From Clostridium acetobutylicum ATCC 824 (lineage in GTDB: Bacteria > Bacillota > Clostridia > Clostridiales > Clostridiaceae): DNA of 64,000 nucleotides. Made by a program: the position numbers and the translations under genes. The stretch spans positions 840,001-904,000 of the forward strand of contig NC_003030.1 of NCBI RefSeq assembly GCF_000008765.1, in the 5' to 3' direction. Below are positions 19,573 through 29,372 of this stretch, piece after piece; positions within the stretch are counted from its first letter, which is position 1, and each line of letters begins with the position of its first letter. A model generated the notes under the pieces. That model was not told the origin of the DNA and ran no database searches. It was given only the letters and a program-made list of their open reading frames with translations.

Positions 19573-20397
19573 ATGGAAAAGGATATTATGCAGTCTTTTA
19601 AAGATGTACTACCAGTTTTGTCTGAACTAATACAGGAGGATGTAGCGACTACCATAGTAAATAAAGATAAAATTGCAGTTGCAGTATATCACAATAATAA
19701 AATCCCTATTAGTTTCAATACAGGAGATTTAGTGCCAAACGATAATCCTTTATGCATAGCTATGGAAAAGAATAGGGTAATATCTGCAGTAGTACCTAAG
19801 GAGGTTTACGGGGTTTCATTTAAGGCTATAGCATATCCTATAAATGATAGTAATGGAAGGGTCGTTGGAGCTATTGGCGTAGGAAAGAGCTTAGAAAATA
19901 AAATTAAAATAGAAGGAATTGCCGAGAATTTATTTTCTTCTCTTAGTCAAATAAATGGTGCAATTGATGAAATAGCACAAGGTTCACAAAGGCTTTCTAG
20001 TGTTATTGTTGATGTTTTGTCAGAGGCAAATGTTACAAATAATAAAATTAATGAGACAGATTCAACAATTGGAGCCATTAAAAATATAGCATCTCAATCA
20101 AATCTTTTAGCGTTAAATGCAGCAATAGAAGCGGCTAGAGCAGGAGAGTCAGGAAAAGGATTTTCTGTAGTAGCTCAAGAAATGAGAAAGCTATCACAAA
20201 ATAGTAGTGAATCTGCCAAAAAGGTTTCAGAAATGCTTCTAGAGATGAGAAATTCCATTCAGTCAATTATAAGTCAAATCAATGAAGTAAATGTAGTTGC
20301 TGAAGGACATGCCGCAGCTACAGAAGAAATAAATGCAACTATAGATGAAATAACTACAGCATCTCAAACGCTTGTGGAAGAGTCTAAAAATATATAA
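19573..20397 (+). CDS. Soluble methyl-accepting chemotaxis-type protein
   Basis: A 274-residue protein without any hydrophobic helix. Residues about 1-115 form a small alpha/beta sensor-like domain ([17 protein letters not shown] ... [12 protein letters not shown]), reminiscent of a single-Cache/PAS-like fold. Residues about 120-270 form the helical signalling domain with the conserved hairpin tip [16 protein letters not shown] and [15 protein letters not shown], which contacts CheA and CheW. The helical arm is short compared with full receptors. It is probably a cytoplasmic chemoreceptor reporting an internal signal. GGAGAGAG precedes the ATG and a terminator follows. Confidence 0.85.
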   Translation: MEKDIMQSFKDVLPVLSELIQEDVATTIVNKDKIAVAVYHNNKIPISFNTGDLVPNDNPLCIAMEKNRVISAVVPKEVYGVSFKAIAYPINDSNGRVVGAIGVGKSLENKIKIEGIAENLFSSLSQINGAIDEIAQGSQRLSSVIVDVLSEANVTNNKINETDSTIGAIKNIASQSNLLALNAAIEAARAGESGKGFSVVAQEMRKLSQNSSESAKKVSEMLLEMRNSIQSIISQINEVNVVAEGHAAATEEINATIDEITTASQTLVEESKNI

Positions 20398-20405
20398 TTT
20401 AATTT

Positions 20406-20432
20406 GCCCTCGAGAATAATCGAGGGCTTTAT
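20406..20432 (+). terminator. Intrinsic terminator
   Basis: The GC-rich stem GCCCTCGA / TCGAGGGC with a 6-nt loop and TTT follows the chemoreceptor gene by 9 nt. Confidence 0.85.
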
Positions 20433-20613
20433 GTTTTTTACAATGAAAAAGAGAAGAATGCATAATTCCATAATTGTATTAATTAACTGTAGTTAACAAT
20501 AGTTTAACCGTGTGATAACAATAAGGCAATCATTTGCATATATAATATAAAAGGTAAGTTGAGTGAGCTAGTACTTTCATAAGTATAACATTCTTAGAAA
20601 GGAAATGATTTAC

Positions 20614-22389
20614 TTGAAGTTTAAGAAAACTTTTTTGTCATTAGCTCTTACTTTTATATTATCCCAAAGTTATTCAAGCGTACTTTTAGCTCGTAGCGTA
20701 AATGGTAATGAAATAACTTCACATCATGCAGTTTATGGGTATTTTGTAGATGAGTGGAAAAATAATAATACAAACAATATGAGTCCAAGTACTAATCCAG
20801 CCATTGGTGTACTTTCTGGATACCTAAAGTTATGGAAGCCAGGTATTTCTTATGATAACGGAATAAAGCTTAATTCTGATATCTTAAACTTAAATATTCA
20901 AAAGGTTATACAAATAACTTATCGACGTACAAGTTTTCAGGAGCATCAAGCATATCTTGATGATAGAAGAAATCAAAATTACAGTGTGTTAGATGGTTTG
21001 GGGCCATATAAGGATGCTTTTATAAAGGGGGCTGGAGCTGGAACTACAATAACTGATGTTATTCCTAAAGATGCTATTAATGTTCAATATACGGATAAAG
21101 GCAATGCTGAGGGGAACTGGGCAGAAGAAAGTTCTGATTTAGGAAGTGTAGTTAAATTAGTAGATACTATTCGCAATAGTGCAGCATCAACAACACCTGC
21201 TAAAAATTATTATAAGTATCCTCGTCCATGGCGATGGAGTGACAAGGTTAAGGTTCTACCTACACTTGTTCCGGAAAAAAGTACTAATCCATCATCAGAT
21301 GGAGGCTTTCCAAGTGGACATACAAATGCTGCAACTATAGATGCCATAGCTCTAGCTTATGCAGTACCAGAACGTTATCAGGAAATGCTTACACGTGCAT
21401 CTGAACTTGGGAATGATCGTATAGTAGCAGGAATGCATTCTCCTTTAGATGTAATTGGAGGACGAGTTATGGCAACAGCTATTGCCGCTTCTGCTCTAAA
21501 TAATAGGGATAACACAGCAATTAAAAATGCTGCATATTTAGATGCTCAAACTAAGCTTATTATTAAAGAAAATGCAATTTCAAAGGATAGGTTTGGTAAC
21601 TATTCTGAAAACAAGAAAAATTATACTCAAAGATTAACCTATGACTTTCCTCAAATAGGTGATAAGAATAAGCCTATGGTAGTTCCAAAGGGAGCAGAGG
21701 TTTTATTAGAAACACGGTTTCCTTATTTAGATGCAGAAAATCGCAGATGGATTCTTTATACAACAGGTATTCCATCTGGATATCCAGTATTAGATGATTC
21801 AGAAGGCTGGGGAAGAATTAATCTTTTTGCGGCTGCAGATGGTTATGCCTCTTTTGTAAAAGATGTTACGGTTACAATGGATGCTTCTAAAGGGGGATTT
21901 AATGCTGAAGATAGCTGGATCAATGATATTTCGGGTAATGGTAAGCTTATTAAAAATGGAACTGGAAAATTAAAATTAAAAGGGGATAATAAGTATAGAG
22001 GAGGTACTGAAATTAATGGAGGAGATTTAGAGGCCGATTCTAAGAAAGCTTTTGGAGATGGGGATGTTGTAAATAATTCAGGAATGCTTACTAAAGAAGC
22101 TGATAAATTAAATATTAGGGGGAAATATGTACAGTTGGGAAATGGTACTTTAGAACTCAATATTTATAGTAAAAATGATGTTCTTAGAATAAAAGATGAG
22201 GCAAATTTTAACGGGGTATTAAAATTAAATTTTTTAAACAGATATGTGCCTACGAATAAAGAAGTTATTATAAAATGCGGCAAAATAGGGGGAAGATTTT
22301 CATCAGTTGCAACAGCAGGACTTCCAAGTGGGGATAGGGTGAATATTTTATATAAAAATGATCAGGTTGTACTGCAAGTTGTCAAATAA
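20614..22389 (+). CDS. Secreted class A-type acid phosphatase (PAP2) with autotransporter-like beta repeat tail
   Basis: An exported protein of about 590 residues. A signal peptide (KKTFLSLALTFILSQSYSSVLLA) is followed by a PAP2/nonspecific acid phosphatase domain with all three motifs: the KYPRPWRW region, GGFPSGHT and GNDRIVAGMHSPLD. It would hydrolyse phosphomonoesters outside the cell. From about residue 440 the sequence turns into Gly/Asn-rich beta repeats (NGTGKLKLKGDNKYRGGTEI and NGGDLEADSKKAFG) like the autotransporter-associated beta-strand repeat, ending in a compact beta region, with no membrane barrel. I favour TTG 20614 (AAAGGA 10 nt upstream); ATG 20605 lies only 1 nt from that site. 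It is flanked by terminators. Confidence 0.85.
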   Translation: MKFKKTFLSLALTFILSQSYSSVLLARSVNGNEITSHHAVYGYFVDEWKNNNTNNMSPSTNPAIGVLSGYLKLWKPGISYDNGIKLNSDILNLNIQKVIQITYRRTSFQEHQAYLDDRRNQNYSVLDGLGPYKDAFIKGAGAGTTITDVIPKDAINVQYTDKGNAEGNWAEESSDLGSVVKLVDTIRNSAASTTPAKNYYKYPRPWRWSDKVKVLPTLVPEKSTNPSSDGGFPSGHTNAATIDAIALAYAVPERYQEMLTRASELGNDRIVAGMHSPLDVIGGRVMATAIAASALNNRDNTAIKNAAYLDAQTKLIIKENAISKDRFGNYSENKKNYTQRLTYDFPQIGDKNKPMVVPKGAEVLLETRFPYLDAENRRWILYTTGIPSGYPVLDDSEGWGRINLFAAADGYASFVKDVTVTMDASKGGFNAEDSWINDISGNGKLIKNGTGKLKLKGDNKYRGGTEINGGDLEADSKKAFGDGDVVNNSGMLTKEADKLNIRGKYVQLGNGTLELNIYSKNDVLRIKDEANFNGVLKLNFLNRYVPTNKEVIIKCGKIGGRFSSVATAGLPSGDRVNILYKNDQVVLQVVK

Positions 22390-22391
22390 GA

Positions 22392-22424
22392 AATAAAAGC
22401 TGCTGAGTTTAGCGGCTTTTATTG
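22392..22424 (+). terminator. Intrinsic terminator after the phosphatase gene
   Basis: The stem AATAAAAGC / GCTTTTATT closes a GC-containing inner helix directly after the stop codon. Confidence 0.75.
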
Positions 22425-22456
22425 TAAATAAAGTTATTTGATAAACAAGGCAGTGA

Positions 22457-22497
22457 TTGACATGATTAAAATTCTATGATAACCTTATCATAGAATT
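22457..22497 (+). promoter_or_regulatory. Promoter region with a 28-bp perfect palindrome
   Basis: TTGACA at 22457-22462 is a perfect -35 box; a weak -10 (TAACCT, 17-bp spacing) falls inside a perfect inverted repeat, AATTCTATGATAA (22470-22482) and TTATCATAGAATT (22485-22497), separated by CC. A two-base centre is too tight for a terminator, so this looks like a repressor operator over the promoter of the 6-phospho-beta-glucosidase gene. Confidence 0.6.
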
Positions 22498-22512
22498 AAA
22501 TTTAATAAAAAT

Positions 22513-22545
22513 AAGGATTGTTACTGGTAATGCAGGCTATACCTA
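22513..22545 (+). promoter_or_regulatory. Ribonucleic antiterminator (RAT) site, BglG/LicT type
   Basis: GGATTGTTACTG at 22515-22526, then GCAGGC at 22532-22537 and ACCTAA, match the RAT consensus recognised by BglG/SacY/LicT antiterminators. Its 3' end overlaps the 5' arm of the following terminator, the arrangement needed for mutually exclusive folding. The GH1 gene downstream should therefore be induced by a phosphorylated beta-glucoside through a PTS-controlled antiterminator. Confidence 0.9.
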
Positions 22546-22590
22546 AGGAATGTGTAGAGAATACTCTAATACATTTCTTAGGTATTTTTT
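22541..22590 (+). terminator. Conditional terminator overlapping the RAT site
   Basis: A long imperfect stem from ACCTAAGGAATGT to ACATTTCTTAGGT is followed by ATTTTTT. It shares ACCTAA with the RAT hairpin, so antiterminator binding should prevent its formation. Confidence 0.88.
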
Positions 22591-22608
22591 ATAAAATCAG
22601 ATATATAA

Positions 22609-24042
<1,434 letters not shown>

Positions 24043-24052
24043 AAAGATAGAA

Positions 24053-24088
24053 AAAATAGCTTAGGCACACAGCTTAAGCTATTTTGGT
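24053..24088. terminator. Bidirectional terminator between GH1 and nhaC-like genes
   Basis: The perfect stem AAAATAGCTTA / TAAGCTATTTT lies between two convergent genes. Confidence 0.82.
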
Positions 24089-24106
24089 TTTTGTATAATG
24101 TATTAT

Positions 24107-25453
24107 TTAAGAGAGTGTGTGTCTATTTAGGCGTATCTTTAAAAACTTATTGGAGTATCTTAAATATATAAAATATATAATAGGAAGCATATATAAATAA
24201 AATGCATAAGGAATATATTTTATTGCGCTTACGTTTAGGGTTGTTGTTGGTACAAGTGCAGATATATTCCAAGGAATAAGGGCTGCAATTATTATTCCGG
24301 AATTTTCAAGATCTAGTGCAAATCGATATTTTCCAATGTTTTTATAGGAGTCCTTCATAATTTCATTAGTCATAACTGAACTAATTGTTTGATTGCACCC
24401 AAAGGCCGCAGTCATAATGCTTACTATCGAAATTACGCTAAATAGTTTGTGTTTTGTTAAATTTTTATTTGTAATTACTTTCTTGAAGCTATTAAATATG
24501 TTTAATTCCTTAAATATGCCTGAAAGAGAGCAGGAAACAAACATTACTAAACATGGTTGTAGCATTGAAACAATGCCACCGCCCTTTAAGACATTATGCA
24601 GTGGACTATGAGGGCTTGTTTGAAATCCAAGGATAATGAATTTAATTATATCCAATAAATTATGCTGTTGAAAGACTAAAGCAAAAATTGAGGCTATAAT
24701 AATGCTAATAGAAGCAGAAAAATAAAGTTTAACTTTAAACAGTGAAAGTATAAGTATAATTATAGCTGGAAACAAGGTAATAAATGCTATATTAAATGTA
24801 CCTGAAATTTCGTTAGATAAATTGCTATTCATATTCCTCAATGGTTGTGATATGGATAAAATATAATAAAAAAATAATGACAGTGAAAATGGAACTATTG
24901 AAGAATAAATCATGTTTTTCATGTTAGTAAATATATTTGTTTTAGTTAAATTAGCAACTAAGGCGGCACTACTTGACATTGGTGAACATCTGTCTCCAAA
25001 ATAAACACCAGCAATAATAGCTCCTGCTGTTATATTTAAATTTACGTGTCCACTTCGTGCTATTATCATTAATGGGATTCCAACTACACTTATGCTTCCT
25101 AATGAGGTACCTATTAAAAATGATACTATGCAGCAAATTATAAATGAGAAAAAAATAAATAAAGAAGGAGTTAAAAATTCCAAGCAATAATACACAATCG
25201 CAGCTATTGTCCCTGAAGCCATCCATACACCTATAACTGCTCCAATTAAAAGAAGAATTTTTATAACTATAAATGATTGCTTTCCTCCATTGTAGGACAT
25301 TTTTATAATTTCTTTTATTGTATAGCCCTTTTTTATTGAAATTAATGCAAAAACCACCCAACAAGTAATTAATGCATATCCTATAAAGATGCCTTTTATT
25401 ACACTAATTATAAGCAGACAGAAAGAAATTAAAAATCCTAATAAAATTTCCAT
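24107..25453 (-). CDS. NhaC-family Na+/H+ antiporter
   Basis: A polytopic membrane protein of about 448 residues with ten or more hydrophobic helices. The stretch with FLIGTSLGSISVVGIPLM followed by AGAIIAGVYFGDRCSPMSSS is the conserved core of the NhaC family, including the GDRCSPMS motif. Members exchange Na+ for H+, and some relatives exchange malate/lactate or amino acids, so the substrate is not fully certain. The ATG at 25453 has GGAGGG 5 nt upstream; the longer reading to 25474 starts upstream of this site. It is divergent from a LysR gene 138 bp away, its likely regulator. Confidence 0.87.
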   Translation of the reverse strand: MEILLGFLISFCLLIISVIKGIFIGYALITCWVVFALISIKKGYTIKEIIKMSYNGGKQSFIVIKILLLIGAVIGVWMASGTIAAIVYYCLEFLTPSLFIFFSFIICCIVSFLIGTSLGSISVVGIPLMIIARSGHVNLNITAGAIIAGVYFGDRCSPMSSSAALVANLTKTNIFTNMKNMIYSSIVPFSLSLFFYYILSISQPLRNMNSNLSNEISGTFNIAFITLFPAIIILILSLFKVKLYFSASISIIIASIFALVFQQHNLLDIIKFIILGFQTSPHSPLHNVLKGGGIVSMLQPCLVMFVSCSLSGIFKELNIFNSFKKVITNKNLTKHKLFSVISIVSIMTAAFGCNQTISSVMTNEIMKDSYKNIGKYRFALDLENSGIIIAALIPWNISALVPTTTLNVSAIKYIPYAFYLYMLPIIYFIYLRYSNKFLKIRLNRHTLS

Positions 25454-25591
25454 GTGTACCCTCCAAATTGTCATATTAATTATTTAATATCCTAAAGACC
25501 ATGTATTATTGTAGCAAAAATTGATATATAATTAAAATATCTAATAAATATAAAATTTATATATATTTATGTATAAATAATAGGGGGTAAA

Positions 25592-26473
25592 ATGGATATA
25601 AAGCAGCTTACATATTTCATTAGCATAGCAGAAGAGGGAAATATAACAAGAGCAGCTGAAAGACTGCATATTGCACAGCCTCATCTTAGTAATCAATTAA
25701 AACTTCTTGAGGATGAACTCGGTGTTATGCTAGTTAAGAGAACTACTCGCAGGATTAAGCTTACGAATGCAGGAGAAATGCTTTTACATAGAGCTAAACA
25801 GATGCTAGAGTTGAGAGATAGAACAATTAAGGAGTTGAAGGATTTTAATGAGGGACTTCAAGGGACACTGTCAATTGGAGCTATATCCTCAGCGGGAGAT
25901 ATTCTATTGCCAAATTGGATTTATAACTTTCATAAAAAATATCCTAATATAGATTTTCATATACGGGAATGTGATACTCATGAGGTATTAGAGCTATTAA
26001 ATAATGGTTTAATAGAAGTTGGAATTATAAGAACTCCGTTAAATTCAGAACTTTATGAGTCAATTTTACTTCCGGATGAACCTATGATAGCAGCTGCTAA
26101 TGAGAATATGTTTTGGAGAGATGAACCTAAAGTTATTGATATGAAGGATCTTTCAAGTAAGCCTTTATTAATGCATAGAAGATATGCAAAAATGATAATA
26201 GAGGCATGTGAGCAGTCTGGCTTTGAACCAAGGGTACTTGGAAAAATAGAAGATACAAGAGCTATATTGTTGTGGGCAAATACGGGAATGGGAGTAGCAA
26301 TAATACCGAAAGATTGGATTGGAATTATTCCAAATATAAATTTAAAATACGCTCAAATTAAAAAATCAAGTTTAAAAACAAGAACTGCAATAGTATGGAA
26401 AAAAGGGGAGTACCTTTCAGCTGCGGCTAAACATTTTTTAGAAAACTGCAAACACTTCATGGACAAACAATAA
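25592..26473 (+). CDS. LysR-family transcriptional regulator
   Basis: A 293-residue LysR regulator. Residues 1-60 hold the winged helix-turn-helix (NITRAAERLHIAQPHLSNQLKLLEDELG) with the usual linker helix; residues about 90-290 form the periplasmic-binding-protein-like effector domain (LSIGAISSAGDILLP). The gene is divergent from the NhaC-family antiporter, so it probably controls that gene and itself. GGGGG precedes the ATG. It ends at a strong terminator. Confidence 0.92.
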   Translation: MDIKQLTYFISIAEEGNITRAAERLHIAQPHLSNQLKLLEDELGVMLVKRTTRRIKLTNAGEMLLHRAKQMLELRDRTIKELKDFNEGLQGTLSIGAISSAGDILLPNWIYNFHKKYPNIDFHIRECDTHEVLELLNNGLIEVGIIRTPLNSELYESILLPDEPMIAAANENMFWRDEPKVIDMKDLSSKPLLMHRRYAKMIIEACEQSGFEPRVLGKIEDTRAILLWANTGMGVAIIPKDWIGIIPNINLKYAQIKKSSLKTRTAIVWKKGEYLSAAAKHFLENCKHFMDKQ

Positions 26474-26492
26474 AGTAAAACATTTTTTAATA

Positions 26493-26535
26493 AAATATAC
26501 TGCTCATTAATTTTTGGTAATGAGCAGTATATTTT
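26493..26535. terminator. Bidirectional terminator
   Basis: The stem AAAATATACTGCTCATTA pairs perfectly with TAATGAGCAGTATATTTT. It ends both the LysR gene and the convergent M6 protease gene. Confidence 0.93.
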
Positions 26536-26549
26536 TAGATTTTAAATTA

Positions 26550-28895
26550 CTATTTTAATTTAAGATCGATGTTTGCATGACTGCCATCATTTGCTTGGTC
26601 AATTACATTCATTTTTAAACCGAAGTGTGGGAGTATAACACCTACGTCTGGAAGTTCTTCTGTAATATAAGGTCTATCATCTTCAAAAGTAGGATGTTTT
26701 GAAATAACATCATCAGTTAAAGTCTTTGGAGTTGAGGTATTACTGTAATCTATAAACATTTTTCTGGCTTTTCTTGTAGTAAAAGCTGCATCATGCAGTT
26801 CATATTTGTTATCAGCTAGTGTTCCGTCGCTCCATCTTAATAAATGTTGATCGGCATCTACAACACTTAAGAAGCCGTGACCTGGATGAATGCCTGTCCA
26901 GTTATCGCTATAAAGATTATCTACATACCATACAACTACACCAGGATCATAAGACATAAGACTTGCACCACGTTTTATATGTCCAAGTCCACTGTCAGTG
27001 CCATAGTGATTTCTAAGTTCCATTAAGTAGTATTGATCTGTAAGTTTTATACCACTATCTTTAGTGAAGCCATTTAATGTGAATCTACTTGTGGCTCCTT
27101 CAGCATCATCAATAAAAGCTTGTTTTCCATTTATATTAAGGGCTAAATCATCCACATAAAAACCGTCCATATCGCCACCAGCGTCTGTCCAGTAATTTAG
27201 TTTTAAGTTAATTTTTTTGCCGATATAGTCTTTAAGATCAAACTTAGCATCAATCCAACCATTAGATTTTCCAGTGATACCATTTCCAGGGTTCTGATTG
27301 TTTGGATTAGTACTTGTAGTGATATTTCCTGGAATGCTTGTCCAAGTGTTTGCACCGTCTACTTGTACTTGTACAGAAGCATAATCCCAATCTTGTTCTA
27401 TGTTGTACCAAGTTTTAAAGTTAAAATCCGCAGAAGTAGCATTTGTTAGATCTATAGCAGTAGACATAGAGTTGTTTAAGTTATCACCCTTACCGCTAAA
27501 GTAAAGATAGCTACCACTAGAAGGTTTTGTTATTGTAGTGGATTTTTGTGGAAGAGTAACCTTAACAAAATCATTATTTACTGATTTTTCACTAGCAGCA
27601 TCTAAAGTGTATTTTTTACCCTTCTTATTTAAAGAAGATAAATCTATAGTGTTTCCATGAAACCAATTACCGCCATATCTTTTTTGGAAATATTCTTTAT
27701 CGTATGCGCTAAAACCTGAAGGTTCAGTTCCAGGTATTGTTCCTGACCAACTTCCACTTGACATAATTGACCAATAACCTACAGGTTCTCCTTTACCTGA
27801 ATATTGAGTATCATATTCGTCAGGAAGACCTAAATCATGTCCAAATTCATGACAGAATACACCAGCAGCTCCGTCCTCAGGCATAATAGTATATGGGTAG
27901 GCAGACATATCTGTACCTGGTATTTTCCAAGGTTTTGTAGTACCATTATCCATATCATAAACTTTTGAACTATGAGACCATATTGCATCAGTTCCTATTG
28001 AACCTCCACCTGCTTCTTCTCCCATTCCGGAATGAATAATCATAAGGTGGTCAATTATTCCATCTGGTTCGTTAAGGTTTCCATCTCCATTTAAATCGTA
28101 AGGATCTTTTACATCAAATTGTTTTAGATCTATATGTTTAGCAACTTCGGTTAAAGCTTCTTTAACAAGATCACGAGCACGTGGGCTGTTGTCGCTTCCT
28201 TGATTTTTACCATAGTAAGCTGCTGGATGTTGAGCTTTATACCAGCCTACAACAGTTCCGCCTATATCATAGCTCCCACCTGATTGCTGATTGTAATATT
28301 CTTTTAAAGAAACTAAATTTTCATTATGAGGACCGGAATATCCGTTAGGGCCAAATATCATATCCTGATAATGTGAGGTTGTATAGTCTTTATAATACAT
28401 ATCTGTATCCTGCGGAGTTAAGGTATTATGAGGTAAGTCAGGGAATTCAATTAAAATTACAAGAGCCTTGTCCTTTGTTACAGTTCCATCCCAAGAAGTT
28501 TGAGGACCATTTCTTTTGCTTTTTTTGTCAGCTTTCTTTAGAATTCCTTTATTAAGAGCATCTTTACTGTATTTCTTTAATCCTTGAATTGACTTCATAT
28601 CTAATTTGTTAGGATCATTGCTGTCCTTGCCTTCATGTTTTGCTAAATAGTTATTAAGAATTTTGTCAGTTTCTTCAGCAGTTGCATTTTTGGGAATTGT
28701 TCCGTTCTTTTTTAACATTTGTATTAACTTATCATCATTAGCGATGGCATTATCAGCGCTGGCCGAAGAGTTTGATGAAATTTTACTTTTTTCTTGTAAA
28801 GAATTATCGGCATAGGCTTTGATAGTTAAATTGGTTGTTGCATTAAAAGTAATTGCTATGGCTGTAAGTAGGCCTAAAATTTTTGTTTTTGACAT
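26550..28895 (-). CDS. Secreted M6-family metalloprotease (immune inhibitor A type)
   Basis: A 781-residue exported zinc protease. A signal peptide covers residues 1-29 (ending AYA). A pro-region to about 130 precedes the catalytic domain with the zinc motif HEFGHDLGLPDE (His349, Glu350, His353) and a downstream Met-turn-like GYWSIMSSGSWSG. An EF-hand-like DLNGDGNLNEPDG near 267-280 probably binds calcium, and residues about 460-600 contain a jelly-roll/MAM-like region (GFYVDDLAL). M6 enzymes of this kind degrade host or environmental proteins. The gene stands alone, facing left. Confidence 0.93.
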   Translation of the reverse strand: MSKTKILGLLTAIAITFNATTNLTIKAYADNSLQEKSKISSNSSASADNAIANDDKLIQMLKKNGTIPKNATAEETDKILNNYLAKHEGKDSNDPNKLDMKSIQGLKKYSKDALNKGILKKADKKSKRNGPQTSWDGTVTKDKALVILIEFPDLPHNTLTPQDTDMYYKDYTTSHYQDMIFGPNGYSGPHNENLVSLKEYYNQQSGGSYDIGGTVVGWYKAQHPAAYYGKNQGSDNSPRARDLVKEALTEVAKHIDLKQFDVKDPYDLNGDGNLNEPDGIIDHLMIIHSGMGEEAGGGSIGTDAIWSHSSKVYDMDNGTTKPWKIPGTDMSAYPYTIMPEDGAAGVFCHEFGHDLGLPDEYDTQYSGKGEPVGYWSIMSSGSWSGTIPGTEPSGFSAYDKEYFQKRYGGNWFHGNTIDLSSLNKKGKKYTLDAASEKSVNNDFVKVTLPQKSTTITKPSSGSYLYFSGKGDNLNNSMSTAIDLTNATSADFNFKTWYNIEQDWDYASVQVQVDGANTWTSIPGNITTSTNPNNQNPGNGITGKSNGWIDAKFDLKDYIGKKINLKLNYWTDAGGDMDGFYVDDLALNINGKQAFIDDAEGATSRFTLNGFTKDSGIKLTDQYYLMELRNHYGTDSGLGHIKRGASLMSYDPGVVVWYVDNLYSDNWTGIHPGHGFLSVVDADQHLLRWSDGTLADNKYELHDAAFTTRKARKMFIDYSNTSTPKTLTDDVISKHPTFEDDRPYITEELPDVGVILPHFGLKMNVIDQANDGSHANIDLKLK

Positions 28896-29372
28896 AACAA
28901 GTTTCCCCCTTTTTTAATCTACAATGTAAAGTGTTAAAGTATATAATAATAAACTACCACAAAAGGTACTAAATGTAAATAGACAGTTTTACTATAAAAT
29001 TACTTATTTGTTGATAAAAAATAATATTTTTTTAAAATATATTAATATTATTCTAAAAATTAAGCGTGTATTATAATTGTTTGAAAAAAGTTGAATTTTG
29101 TTATGTATATAATATAGATAAGTTATAATAAGTCATAGAATGTTTCTACAGAAAGAAAATAATAATAATTAAAAAAAACTTAGCATATTAGCATGGACAT
29201 GAGGTTATATAATTGTGTAAAATAATAGTGACACATAAAAAACGATTTAACTATTAAAAATAATTTTCGAAAATTATTAATAGGTTGTTTTAAGTATGGT
29301 TATCACTACATAAAATAAAATGTATGGTTCATTATAAAAAAATTATTAGCTTTAAACCTAGTTGAGAAGGGG
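28896..29372. other. Intergenic region between divergent protease and transpeptidase genes
   Basis: This 477-bp stretch is very AT-rich and holds no open frame with a ribosome binding site. It must contain both divergent promoters, but no single box pair stands out. One perfect 20-bp palindrome (29259-29278) is described separately. Confidence 0.6.
29259..29278. repeat. Perfect 20-bp palindrome upstream of the L,D-transpeptidase gene
   Basis: AATAATTTTC and GAAAATTATT are exact reverse complements with no spacer. With a central CG and no T-run it looks more like a protein-binding site than a terminator; it lies 94 bp before the start codon. Confidence 0.5.
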
